Positions 18,947 to 33,074 of a stretch of 64,000 nt of DNA are shown piece after piece. The notes under the pieces are model-generated. The model worked only from the letters and a program-made list of their open reading frames with translations, made no database searches and had not been told where the DNA came from. The number at the start of each line of letters is the position of its first letter. Position 1 is the first letter of the stretch. A program made the translations under genes and the position numbers. The DNA is from Gammaproteobacteria bacterium (GTDB lineage Bacteria; Pseudomonadota; Gammaproteobacteria; Steroidobacterales; Steroidobacteraceae), in assembly GCA_009926865.1 (NCBI GenBank), contig RFOD01000008.1, positions 1 to 64,000 on the forward strand, in the 5' to 3' direction.

Positions 18947-19626
18947 CGAAGAACATCGGCGGGACCGGTAGTACCAGGCATGGGTAGGCAGGCCGCCGTG
19001 GCCGCCGTGGCTGCGGCACCCTCGGCCGCAGCGGGCGTCTCAGGTTCGTTCGCGCGTGGGTTGGTCATCGAGACCACCACCTCATCACGACCCTGCAGGA
19101 CGATGGTTGAGATGACCCCTTCCGGGAGAGGAATATCTGACACATATTTGATTTCGTTCAGATTCATCTGCGAAAGGTCGAGGACAATTTCCTCGGGCAG
19201 GTCTTTAGGCAGACACTGCACTTCGATATCGGTCAAGCGATGCGAGACCAGTCCGCCCTGCAACTTCACGCCCGGCGACACGGCTTCACCTTGGAAGTGA
19301 ACAGGCAGTCGGATACGGATCTTCTCGGTCTCGACCACACGCTGCAGGTCAACGTGCAAGACTTGATTTTTGGCCGGATGCATCTGCAGGTCTTTGAGAA
19401 TCACCGGCTGTAGCGCATCACCCACTTTGATGCCGAGAATCGTGGAGTAAAACTTCTCGTTCTCCACCAGGATGATCAGCTTCTCGTGCTTGAGTGATAG
19501 CGACTGCGGAGCGGCCTGCCCCCCATACAGAATGGCTGGCACTTGGCCTGCGCGACGCAGGCGGCGGCTCGCACCTTTGCCTTCGTCGTTGCGCAGATCC
19601 GCAACCAGTTCAAAAGAGATTTTCAT
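18781..19626 (-). CDS. rplY: 50S ribosomal protein L25/general stress protein Ctc, with readthrough tail
   Basis: Binds 5S rRNA in the large subunit. Residues 1-95 are the L25 domain (MKISFELVADLRNDEGKGAS, RRAGQVPAILYGG) and residues about 100-190 the TL5/Ctc C-terminal beta domain (VHFQGEAVSPGVKLQGG, LDLSQMNLNE). The usual Ala-rich tail begins at about 198, but after residue 212 the frame continues for 69 residues (CLPMPGTTGPADV...) that are the pth start region read in another frame. The tail is not L25-like. A 9-bp tandem repeat (ACGGCGGCC twice) lies at the point of change. The real protein is probably about 210-230 residues, with a frameshift, slippage or small deletion removing its stop. 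Confidence 0.88.
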   Translation of the reverse strand: MKISFELVADLRNDEGKGASRRLRRAGQVPAILYGGQAAPQSLSLKHEKLIILVENEKFYSTILGIKVGDALQPVILKDLQMHPAKNQVLHVDLQRVVETEKIRIRLPVHFQGEAVSPGVKLQGGLVSHRLTDIEVQCLPKDLPEEIVLDLSQMNLNEIKYVSDIPLPEGVISTIVLQGRDEVVVSMTNPRANEPETPAAAEGAAATAATAACLPMPGTTGPADVLRCLNSPTFRCGYWSDWEIQGRSIVIRDITWGFGGRTRWLNAVAPRGVRSPSFAAS

Positions 19627-19673
19627 GACTACAACTCCTGAAGTGTGAAAGATCCGTTCCGCGACCAGAACGG

Positions 19674-20627
19674 TTAATCGACGTACAACGAACTCACGGA
19701 CTCCACGTCACGTATCCGCCGTATCGTCTCGCCAAGCAAACCCGCCACCGAAAGCTGACGGATTTGCCCGCATGCTTGAGCTTGTTCGCTGAGTGGGATG
19801 GTATCGGTGACCACCAACTCATCCAGCGCTGAGCCCGAAATCCTCTCCACCGCCTTGCCCGAGAGCAAAGCATGGGTAATGTAGGCGACCACCCTGACCG
19901 CACCCTCATCTTTGAGTGCTTGGGCCGCCAGGCATAAGGTTCCTGCGGTATCAACCATATCGTCGATCAGCACACAGGTCTTACCCTCCACATCACCGAT
20001 GATATTCATGACCTTCGACTCATTGGGTCGCGGTCGACGCTTATCGATGATCGCCAACTCCACATCATCCAGACGCTTGGCTAAGGCGCGAGCGCGCACC
20101 ACGCCGCCCACATCCGGCGAGACTACGATCATGTTCGCGTAGCCCTGCTTCCAGGCATCCCCCAGTAAGACCGGCGAGGCATAGACGTTATCGACCGGAA
20201 TATCAAAGAAGCCTTGGATCTGCTCGGCGTGTAAATCCACCGTTAGCATGCGATTGATCCCCGCCCCAGCGAGCATATTGGCCACCAATTTTGCGGAGAT
20301 GGCCGAGCGCGTCGCGCGCGGTCTACGATCTTGTCGCGAGTAGCCCATATACGGTACGACTGCCGTGACGCTCGCTGCCGAAGCTCGGCGACAGGCATCC
20401 GCCATGATCAAAAGTTCCATCAAATGATCGTTGACCGGCGGTGAGGTCGGCTGAACTAAAAACACATCGCGACCGCGAACGTTTTCCATCAATTCAACGT
20501 TGACTTCGCCGTCGCTGAATCGACCCACCACCGAGCGACCGAGCGGCACACGCAGGTGCCGAGCGATATCCTGCGCCAATGCCGGGTTGGCATTGCCGGA
20601 AAACAGCACCATCGTTTGATCGTCCAC
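19674..20627 (-). CDS. prs: Ribose-phosphate pyrophosphokinase (PRPP synthetase)
   Basis: Makes PRPP from ribose-5-phosphate and ATP for nucleotide, His, Trp and NAD synthesis. [52 protein letters not shown] and the PRPP loop [14 protein letters not shown] are all present. The ORF opens with TTG, but the GTG five codons in has a GGAG sequence eight bases upstream, so I chose it (317 residues, family norm about 315). It lies 32 bp downstream of tRNA-Gln in the usual ispE-tRNA-Gln-prs-rplY order. Confidence 0.96.
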   Translation of the reverse strand: MDDQTMVLFSGNANPALAQDIARHLRVPLGRSVVGRFSDGEVNVELMENVRGRDVFLVQPTSPPVNDHLMELLIMADACRRASAASVTAVVPYMGYSRQDRRPRATRSAISAKLVANMLAGAGINRMLTVDLHAEQIQGFFDIPVDNVYASPVLLGDAWKQGYANMIVVSPDVGGVVRARALAKRLDDVELAIIDKRRPRPNESKVMNIIGDVEGKTCVLIDDMVDTAGTLCLAAQALKDEGAVRVVAYITHALLSGKAVERISGSALDELVVTDTIPLSEQAQACGQIRQLSVAGLLGETIRRIRDVESVSSLYVD

Positions 20628-20659
20628 GCGGCCCTCTCCCAAAACGGCAAGCCGTCAAT

Positions 20660-20734
20660 TGGCTGGGGTGGAAGGACTCGAACCTCCGAATGGCGGGATC
20701 AAAACCCGCTGCCTTACCACTTGGCGACACCCCA
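20660..20734 (-). tRNA. tRNA-Gln (TTG)
   Basis: A 75-nt cloverleaf with encoded CCA on the minus strand. The acceptor TGGGGTG pairs with CACCCCA, the D arm is GCCAAGTGGTAAGGC, the anticodon loop is TTTTGAT (anticodon TTG) and the T arm is GGAGGTTCGAGTCCTTCC. It sits between ispE and prs on the same strand, a placement seen in many gammaproteobacteria, so it is probably processed from their transcript. Confidence 0.96.
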
Positions 20735-20755
20735 GCAGACGGTGCAATCGACTGA

Positions 20756-21646
20756 TCAGTCGAGTCTCGACTCCAGCGGCGAGCATTGCAGACCTTGCAC
20801 TGCCCATGCTCTCCAACCCGCCGGCACCTCCGCCCGCACACGTTCGGCCTCAGCACGAGCGTGAAAACGCGCGAAAATACAGGCTCCGGTACCGGAGAGC
20901 CGCGCTGTGGCGAATGCCCCTAACCAGTCCAATGCCCGCGCCACCTCAGGGTAACGCTGGCGAACAACCGGCTCGAAGTCATTACGCCCCTCATCGATCA
21001 AGCCCGCTATTGTGAGCACCGGGGAATTTCGTGTCAATTCAGGGGCCTGGAATATCTCTCGAGTGGAAATGGTGACCGGCGGCTGAAGTACCAGATACCA
21101 GCGATTCGAGAGCTCCGCTGGCTCTAAACGCTCGCCACGACCTTCGCCATAGGCCGATTGGCCGTGTATGAACACAGGAACATCCGCCCCCAAGCGCAAG
21201 CCCAATTCAGCGAGTGCGAGCCGATCCAGCTTCAAGCCCCACAAGTGGTTCAATACGCGCAGACTGGTCGCCGCATCGGAGCTACCCCCACCGAGCCCAC
21301 CACCCATGGGAATGCGTTTTCGGACACGGATTTGCACACCGGGCAAGGACGCCCCCGCGGCGCCCGCCTGCTCACGCAGCAGCCGCCCTGCACGGACACA
21401 TAAATCGTCATCTGTCGCCACCTGCTGTAGCGCGCCAGGCTCGGCACCTTGATCATCGACCCGAAGGATGCGCGGATCATCCGTGAGTTCAAACGAAAGC
21501 TCATCACACAGATCAATGATTTGAAATAGCGTCTGCAAATCATGATACCCATCGTCTCGCCGACCTGTGACGTGCAACCAAAGATTCAACTTCGCAGGGG
21601 CAGGCCACCACTCGATCGATGACCTTGGGTCGACTGAGTCACTCAC
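20756..21646 (-). CDS. ispE: 4-diphosphocytidyl-2-C-methyl-D-erythritol kinase
   Basis: GHMP-family kinase of the MEP isoprenoid pathway. The N-terminus AKLNLWLHVTGRRDDGYHDL and the ATP-binding PMGGGLGGGSSDAATSL are diagnostic, and LSGTGACIFARF is the C-terminal glycine motif. Length 296. It begins with GTG in a GTGA overlap with the end of lolB, so translation is probably coupled. Two other MEP genes, dxs and ispH, lie in the photosynthesis cluster of this same window. Confidence 0.96.
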   Translation of the reverse strand: MSDSVDPRSSIEWWPAPAKLNLWLHVTGRRDDGYHDLQTLFQIIDLCDELSFELTDDPRILRVDDQGAEPGALQQVATDDDLCVRAGRLLREQAGAAGASLPGVQIRVRKRIPMGGGLGGGSSDAATSLRVLNHLWGLKLDRLALAELGLRLGADVPVFIHGQSAYGEGRGERLEPAELSNRWYLVLQPPVTISTREIFQAPELTRNSPVLTIAGLIDEGRNDFEPVVRQRYPEVARALDWLGAFATARLSGTGACIFARFHARAEAERVRAEVPAGWRAWAVQGLQCSPLESRLD

Positions 21647-22281
21647 TTTGCGCCTCCTCGGGTCGAGGCCCTGACCGAAGACGTCCCTAAGGTCGTGGTA
21701 CCCCAGCTCTCAATAAAAATCTTGAGCTGCACCGCCTCGTGCCGCATCTCCAAAAGACTCGGCATCCGCAAGGACGTACCGGGTACGGAACTGTAACGCT
21801 GTAAGCCAATCTGCCACCCCTGCTGCTGGAAGCTTCGTGGCAAGCCCAAATCCCACTCATCCATAGGGCTCAGTCCTGACACGGGCAACCTTGGATCGGG
21901 AACACCGAGCAACCAATATCGCAAAGATTTGACCGGCACCTCAAAGCCCAACGCCTCATTGAGTCGCTGCTCAATGTCCTCGGTCACTGTCATATCAAGG
22001 CCACCGATGCCGAGTGGACTTGTTAAGTTCAGGCGGCTGAGCGCTCCGTTCTGAGACCACACCAGTCGTGCCGTCACGACCTCATCGCCACGGACTGCCG
22101 AGACACGCGCACGCAAAGAATAACGATCCCACTTGGCAAGTGCGGCTGCGCGCTCCGGCCATTGAACCGGCAGGGTCCGACTCGGCAGGTCTATGCGTGG
22201 TGACCATGTCGCACACGCGGATAGTAGAGCGCAGGCCGTCGCAAGCCCGACGTGGCGTAATAGACGAACCAAAGACATCAT
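21643..22281 (-). CDS. lolB: Outer membrane lipoprotein LolB
   Basis: Receives lipoproteins from LolA and inserts them into the inner leaflet of the outer membrane. I chose the ATG pair that gives a classic lipoprotein signal, MSLVRLLRHVGLATACALLSAC, with lipobox LLSAC; the 56 residues before it in the ORF overlap the TPR gene and are not signal-like. The mature part has WSLRARVSA-like content (YSLRARVSAVRGDEV) and SPLGIGGLDMTV, as in LolB. About 212 residues. It lies between a TPR gene and ispE, the gammaproteobacterial order. Confidence 0.9.
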   Translation of the reverse strand: MMSLVRLLRHVGLATACALLSACATWSPRIDLPSRTLPVQWPERAAALAKWDRYSLRARVSAVRGDEVVTARLVWSQNGALSRLNLTSPLGIGGLDMTVTEDIEQRLNEALGFEVPVKSLRYWLLGVPDPRLPVSGLSPMDEWDLGLPRSFQQQGWQIGLQRYSSVPGTSLRMPSLLEMRHEAVQLKIFIESWGTTTLGTSSVRASTRGGAK

Positions 22282-22306
22282 CGATCGTATCCGTCCGCCG
22301 GAAGTC

Positions 22307-24049
22307 TCAGGGGGCTTCATCCAAGAATTGATCGATTGTACGACGCACCAGGGCTGAATCTGGGGCAGCCTGGAGTGCCCGACGCCACAGTCGGCGCGCC
22401 GTCTCTTGCTCACCCTGCACCCACAAAAGCTCACCGAGGTGCGCGGCAATCTCGGGCTCGCGCGACAATCGCCATGCGCGCTCCAACGCGGGCTTCGCGG
22501 CCTTCAGTTGTCCGCGACGATAAAGAACCCATCCGAGACTATCAAGAAAGGCGGCATTGTCCGGTCGCTGCGCTAAGGCCTGCCGTATCAAGCGCTCAGC
22601 GCGTCGCAAGTCCTGACCACGATCTGCAAGCGTGTACCCTAAGGCATTCAAAAGCCCTGCATCCTCTGGACGTGAAACCAATAAGGCTTCAAATTCTTTG
22701 ATTGCCAAGGAAGTATCGCCCGCCAAGTCGTGGACGATAGCGCGCTGATAACGCAAGTCGTGATGATCCGGATAACGCTCAAGGGCAGACTCTAAGCTCT
22801 TCAAAGCAAGCTCAAACCGACCCGACTCGGCCAGTACCCGCGATCGGGTGACCTCTATCGCAACCGAATCATTCCGACCCGCCCGTGCCCAATCATCAAA
22901 GAGCGATTGGACCTGCGCCTCATCGCCTTGCGTAAGCAGCCAACGGGCCGCCCGCGCTCGCGGCGCAAGTCCCGCGCCAGCGGCAATCAGCTGCTGATAG
23001 CCTTGTAGTGCCCGTTCGGAATCGCCACGCCTCTCGGCGAGCACTGACAAATAATAGATGGCCTCACCGGATCCTTGATCGCGCTCAAGCCGAGCTCGCC
23101 ACAAAGATTCGGCGAGTGCCCACTGCCCTTGCTGCTGCGCGAGCAAGGCAAGACGTCGATCCGCCTCGTGTACGATGGGCGACACGGACGCCTCATTTGC
23201 CAACCGCTGGATCTCCTGAAGCAGCAAACGGGCATCTTCCAGCCGATCCAAAAAGATCAAAACATCGACAGCTGCAAACGCATGATCGCGAGGATCTGCT
23301 CTGGCCAGCATTCCGGCTTCGGCGAGTGCAGCATCCCCATCACCGAGCGCTGCATTAACACTCGCCGATAATCGTACGAGCCGTGCGTCGGGCGCGATAC
23401 CCGCCTCGCGCGCCGCATCAATCAAAAGCCGACACTGTTGCAGGCTATCCGCATTACAGGCCATCCGAGCGAGCGCACCCAAAGTATTTGGCACTACGAC
23501 CGAGCGATCGACAAGCGGGTTGAGTACCTGCCAAGCGGCATCAACGACCTGCCCCTCTGCCAGTGAAGGAATGATGTCCTCCCAGGCAAGCTCTGGATCG
23601 ACATCAGGCTTGGCGATCAACTCACCGAAGGCGCGGCGCGCCTCCGCCAAACGCCAAGTTTCCAGGGCGACCACACCGACCAAACGCAAGGCCTCTGGAT
23701 TTTCCGGATCAAGGGCCCACAGTCGCTCGGCCGCCTGCCACGCCGCAGGCAGGTGATGGCAGGCACGAGCGACCTCAATCGCGCGCACTGCCACCCGCGG
23801 ATCTCGATCCGCCATCGCCTCCAAGACATACCCCTCAGAGGCCGTACGGCAATCACCGGCCATGAGCGCCTCATCGTGGGTCGACATGGCGCCCTGATCC
23901 GCTTCAATCGCCAAGCCTGATATGGCCCACATACCACCGACGAGTGTAGCCACCACTCTGCCGGTGCGACGCAGATACGTGCGCGCTGCGACCTTCGCGA
24001 TACTCGAAGGAGCGGCGACTTTTGGGGTGTTATCTCGCTGATCCGTCAT
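22307..24049 (-). CDS. Tetratricopeptide repeat protein
   Basis: A 580-residue protein with one N-terminal membrane segment or uncleaved signal (about residues 30-52, [17 protein letters not shown]) and a long helical repeat region. TPR-type units are clearest at the C-terminus, for example [24 protein letters not shown] and [24 protein letters not shown] homologous TPR gene lies upstream of lolB in Pseudomonas. Such proteins are periplasm-facing scaffolds; no specific partner can be named. It is divergent from prfA with 57 bp between and probably starts the lolB-ispE-prs transcript. Confidence 0.85.
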   Translation of the reverse strand: MTDQRDNTPKVAAPSSIAKVAARTYLRRTGRVVATLVGGMWAISGLAIEADQGAMSTHDEALMAGDCRTASEGYVLEAMADRDPRVAVRAIEVARACHHLPAAWQAAERLWALDPENPEALRLVGVVALETWRLAEARRAFGELIAKPDVDPELAWEDIIPSLAEGQVVDAAWQVLNPLVDRSVVVPNTLGALARMACNADSLQQCRLLIDAAREAGIAPDARLVRLSASVNAALGDGDAALAEAGMLARADPRDHAFAAVDVLIFLDRLEDARLLLQEIQRLANEASVSPIVHEADRRLALLAQQQGQWALAESLWRARLERDQGSGEAIYYLSVLAERRGDSERALQGYQQLIAAGAGLAPRARAARWLLTQGDEAQVQSLFDDWARAGRNDSVAIEVTRSRVLAESGRFELALKSLESALERYPDHHDLRYQRAIVHDLAGDTSLAIKEFEALLVSRPEDAGLLNALGYTLADRGQDLRRAERLIRQALAQRPDNAAFLDSLGWVLYRRGQLKAAKPALERAWRLSREPEIAAHLGELLWVQGEQETARRLWRRALQAAPDSALVRRTIDQFLDEAP

Positions 24050-24106
24050 GATCTCCGCACTATAACTTGTCAGCCCGCGCGCCGACCTAGAGAATCGCGC
24101 CCACCC

Positions 24107-25183
24107 ATGAAAACATCCATTCGCGAACGCCTACAGCGACAATACGAACGCCACGAGGAAATTGGCCGTCAACTGGCTGACCCCGCGCTCGATGGCGGCT
24201 CAAATCAGTTTCGCGAGCTATCCATGGAGTTTGCAAAATTAGATCCGCTGGCGGCGAGTTATCGGGCCTATCTGCAAACCGAACACGAGCAAACTGCCGC
24301 CGCGGAACTGAGCCGAGATCAGGATCCCGAGATGCGGGCGCTCGGGGAAGAGGAGCAACAGCGACTCTCCGCGCTACTGGAGCAGCAAGAACTCGAGCTG
24401 CGTCGGCTCTTAATCCCTGCAGATCCACGCGATAACCTGAATGTTTACCTCGAAATCCGCGCGGGAACGGGTGGCGATGAGGCCGCCATCTTCGCAGGGG
24501 ATTTGCTACGTATGTACGCACGCTATGCAGAGCGGCGCGGTTGGGCGATCGAAACCCTCAATGAAAACCCGGGCGAACACGGCGGCTTTCGCGAGGTGAT
24601 CTGTAAGGTGAGCGGCGCACAGGTCTTTGCACAGCTTAAATTTGAGTCAGGCACCCACCGAGTCCAACGGGTACCGGCGACCGAAGCGCAAGGACGAATC
24701 CACACCTCTGCGGTGACCGTTGCCATTCTGCCCGAGCTCGGTGAAATGGAAGCGGTGGAACTCAATCCTGCAGATCTTCGTATCGATACCTTTCGCGCCT
24801 CGGGCGCGGGAGGACAGCATGTCAACAAAACCGACTCGGCCGTCCGTATCACGCACATCCCGACCGGTGTCGTGGTGGAATGTCAGGATGAACGCTCACA
24901 ACACAAAAACCGTAGTCGGGCGATGTCTTTGTTGAAAGCCAAGCTGCAAGCAGCCGAACAAGAAAAACGAGCGAGTGAACAAGCGCGTAGCCGCAAACTA
25001 CAGGTCGGTAGCGGCGATCGCTCAGAGCGAATCCGTACCTATAATTTTCCGCAAGGACGCGTGACCGATCACCGTATCAATCTCACGCTCTACCAACTTG
25101 ATGCATTGATGAACGGTGAGCTCGACCCCTTGATCGGCCCGCTCTCGCAGGAATATCAAAGCGAGCTCTTGGCTGAGCTTTGA
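24107..25183 (+). CDS. prfA: Peptide chain release factor 1
   Basis: Terminates translation at UAA and UAG. Contains the codon-reading PxT element in [11 protein letters not shown], the catalytic GGQ in [18 protein letters not shown] and the helical N-terminal domain. Length 358 matches RF1 rather than RF2. hemA, which usually precedes prfA in gammaproteobacteria, is absent here. The GGQ glutamine is the substrate of PrmC, whose gene follows after an inverted membrane-protein gene that overlaps the last 28 bp of prfA. Confidence 0.97.
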   Translation: MKTSIRERLQRQYERHEEIGRQLADPALDGGSNQFRELSMEFAKLDPLAASYRAYLQTEHEQTAAAELSRDQDPEMRALGEEEQQRLSALLEQQELELRRLLIPADPRDNLNVYLEIRAGTGGDEAAIFAGDLLRMYARYAERRGWAIETLNENPGEHGGFREVICKVSGAQVFAQLKFESGTHRVQRVPATEAQGRIHTSAVTVAILPELGEMEAVELNPADLRIDTFRASGAGGQHVNKTDSAVRITHIPTGVVVECQDERSQHKNRSRAMSLLKAKLQAAEQEKRASEQARSRKLQVGSGDRSERIRTYNFPQGRVTDHRINLTLYQLDALMNGELDPLIGPLSQEYQSELLAEL

Positions 25184-25917
25184 CGTCTTGCGCTGAGCAG
25201 TGCCTCATGCGCAACTGCCATGGCGGAGGCGAACGGCATGTATAGCGCGCCCAACATGCCGCCAATCACGCTCATCATGGCCTGCCCTAGCGCATCATGG
25301 GTGATGGCACCTAGACCCGACAGCAAACTCAACTCAAATAACAACAGGCCGAGTAAGTTACCCACGACAAATAGAGCCATGATGCCAATTAAGGTCAGTA
25401 GCAGGCCCTTGGCTAAGACCCACCATTGCCCTCGCGCAGACTGTAGACAACCATCGATCAGTACACGCGCCGAACCCTCGCGACTGACCACCGCCGGCAA
25501 CACAAGCCAACCGACCACCAAAAGATAGATACCGGGTATGACGAGCGCGAGCGACCCGATCGCGATCAGTACCGACATCAAAGTAAGGGCTTGGCTTGCG
25601 GGCAGTATGGCCTTCGCCGCCGCAAGCATCGCCGCACCGACGGTGGTAGAGCGCCCAATTAAGCGCATCGTCTGACGATGCATAATAAATAACCAGGCCC
25701 AAAGATTGATCAGAATGGCGGCCGCCATCAGCAGCCACCAGCCAACATCTTTGCTCTCGTTGAGCGCCAAAGGTAACCCCTGCCAAGCGGAATAAGCGGC
25801 CGGCAATTGACCGACCAGCACCGCAAACAGCGCTGCGGGGAGTGTCACCCACCAAGAGTCGATAAAGAGATCAACGCCGAGCAGCAAGGGATCTCGCGAA
25901 GAGGCATACTGGGTCAT
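25156..25917 (-). CDS. Uncharacterised multi-pass membrane protein
   Basis: About 253 residues from the MTQYASSRD start; the ORF's first 11 codons are less likely. Roughly six hydrophobic segments are visible, including [58 protein letters not shown] and a Leu-rich stretch near residue 200. The pattern of [21 protein letters not shown] recalls bacterial DUF975/glycerophosphodiesterase-membrane-domain-like proteins, but I do not recognise a function. It interrupts the prfA-prmC pair on the opposite strand and overlaps the end of prfA by 28 bp, so its position looks like an insertion or inversion. Confidence 0.75.
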   Translation of the reverse strand: MTQYASSRDPLLLGVDLFIDSWWVTLPAALFAVLVGQLPAAYSAWQGLPLALNESKDVGWWLLMAAAILINLWAWLFIMHRQTMRLIGRSTTVGAAMLAAAKAILPASQALTLMSVLIAIGSLALVIPGIYLLVVGWLVLPAVVSREGSARVLIDGCLQSARGQWWVLAKGLLLTLIGIMALFVVGNLLGLLLFELSLLSGLGAITHDALGQAMMSVIGGMLGALYMPFASAMAVAHEALLSARRQSSAKSSL

Positions 25918-25958
25918 CACGCTGCGCACTTTATCACCCTCAACCCACACACGCGTTT

Positions 25959-26861
25959 ATGACTGCTCACTCCTCGAGTCCCGGTTTAACGTTGGCAATC
26001 GCCATCGCCGAGATCAGTACCGCGCTCGGGCGAGTCGACTCCCAACTGCACAGGCTCGACAGCCTTGAGCTGCGCCGCGAAGCTGAAACCTTAGCGCTGA
26101 CCGCGCTAGGGCTCGCGCGATCAACGCTCTATCAGCACCCCGATCGCGAACTTAGCGTGGCAGAGCAAGCGTTACTCGCCGATTGGACACGTCAACGCCA
26201 AGCCGGGATGCCACTCGCCTATTTGAGTGGTCATCGTGAATTTTGGTCGTTATCACTGCAGGTCACCCAAGATGTCCTGATTCCACGACCTGAGACGGAG
26301 CTTCTCGTGGAACGAGCGCTGCAATGCGGCAGGAGTCTCTGTCAGACGCTGACGCGCCCCCTTCGCGTGCTCGAACTCGGCACCGGCTCAGGCGCAATCA
26401 TTCTCGCACTTCGCAAGGAACAAGCACTATGGGACCTGACGGCGGTCGACCTCTCGTCAGCAGCTTTAGTGGTTGCTCAAAGAAATTCACAAAAACTTGC
26501 CCTCAAAGATATCGAATTTCTACACGGAAGTTGGTTTGAGCCCGTTGGCCAACGCTTCTTCGACCTAATCATCAGCAACCCACCCTACGTGGCGGCGGAC
26601 GATCCCTGTCTGCATCGAGACTCCCTACGGTATGAACCCCGCCTTGCGCTAACCCCAGGCGCCGATGCGATGCATGACTTACGTCACCTCATCGCTCGGG
26701 CAGCGGGACACTTATCGCCCGGAGGCTGGCTACTGCTCGAACACGGTCACACCCAAGCTAGCGAGGTGCGCGCAGAACTACTGACGAGGGGTTACACTGA
26801 GGTCCAGTCTCATCGGGATCTCGCTGGTCAATGGCGCGCATCCGAGGGCCGTATCCCTTAA
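25959..26861 (+). CDS. prmC: Peptide chain release factor N5-glutamine methyltransferase
   Basis: Methylates the GGQ glutamine of RF1 and RF2 with SAM. The N-terminal helical domain ends at GMPLAYLSGHREFWSL, followed by DVLIPRPETELLVE, the SAM loop VLELGTGSGAIILAL, and the glutamine-binding signature ISNPPYVAADD. Length 300 is slightly above the family average because of about 15 extra N-terminal residues. It is divergent from the membrane-protein gene, so it likely has its own promoter rather than being read from prfA. Confidence 0.96.
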   Translation: MTAHSSSPGLTLAIAIAEISTALGRVDSQLHRLDSLELRREAETLALTALGLARSTLYQHPDRELSVAEQALLADWTRQRQAGMPLAYLSGHREFWSLSLQVTQDVLIPRPETELLVERALQCGRSLCQTLTRPLRVLELGTGSGAIILALRKEQALWDLTAVDLSSAALVVAQRNSQKLALKDIEFLHGSWFEPVGQRFFDLIISNPPYVAADDPCLHRDSLRYEPRLALTPGADAMHDLRHLIARAAGHLSPGGWLLLEHGHTQASEVRAELLTRGYTEVQSHRDLAGQWRASEGRIP

Positions 26862-26881
26862 TGACGTGAGGACGCAATACC

Positions 26882-27363
26882 ATGTTAACTATTTCCACCA
26901 GTGCCGGTGAATTTACCGTTGAATTATTTGAAGCGGAGGCGCCTGAAACCAGCGGAAACTTTTTACGCTATGTGGATGAGGGTTTCTTTGCAGGCACACT
27001 CTTCCATCGCGTCATTCCAGGGTTCATGATTCAAGGTGGCGGCTTCAGCGCGGGATTGGAGCATAAGGAGGGGCATGACCCCATACGCAACGAAGCCAGT
27101 AATGGCGTCGGTAATACTCGTGGCACGCTCGCAATGGCCCGTACGAGCGACCCACACAGCGCGACATCGCAGTTTTTTATTAACCTGGTCGATAACGACT
27201 TTTTGAATCAGAGCCCCGGTAACGCAGGCTATGCGGTTTTTGGTCGAGTCACCGCAGGCATGGAGGTGGTCGATGCAATCGCGCAACAACCCACCACCCG
27301 ACGCCGCGGCCATGACGATGTCCCCGAAGAGGATGTCTTCATTCTCTCGGTGGTGCGCAACGA

Positions 27364-27382
<19 letters not shown>
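26882..27382 (+). CDS. ppiB: Peptidyl-prolyl cis-trans isomerase, cyclophilin type
   Basis: Cytoplasmic cyclophilin: no signal peptide and only 166 residues. The active site is seen in [16 protein letters not shown] (Arg and Phe-Met-Gln), [22 protein letters not shown] and the GYAVFGRV block. Accelerates proline isomerisation during folding. It follows prmC by 20 bp on the same strand and probably shares its transcript; its end overlaps the end of convergent metH by 19 bp. The symbol ppiB is by similarity. Confidence 0.93.
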
Positions 27383-32953
<5,571 letters not shown>

Positions 32954-32962
32954 AATTACAGT

Positions 32963-32980
32963 CTTGCGTAACTTTGCAAG
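32963..32980. promoter_or_regulatory. Inverted repeat upstream of arsR-metF-metH
   Basis: CTTGC-N8-GCAAG lies 10 bp upstream of the regulator's ATG, within an AT-rich patch between arsR and the divergent NAD-GDH gene. Position and symmetry fit an autoregulatory operator of a dimeric ArsR protein. The arms are only 5 bp, so chance cannot be ruled out. Confidence 0.4.
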
Positions 32981-33074
32981 TTTAACCGTGGCGGACTCGG
33001 TTTGCCAACCTGGCTGACCGGCTTCCCTAGCTTCGGATCTCGACAAGTCTTCGGATGCGCACCAAAGTACGCCC

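Noticed and set aside
21158-21486. Cluster of three overlapping plus-strand ORFs
   Set aside because: All are antisense shadows of ispE, rich in Arg/Pro/Thr as expected from GC-rich opposite frames.
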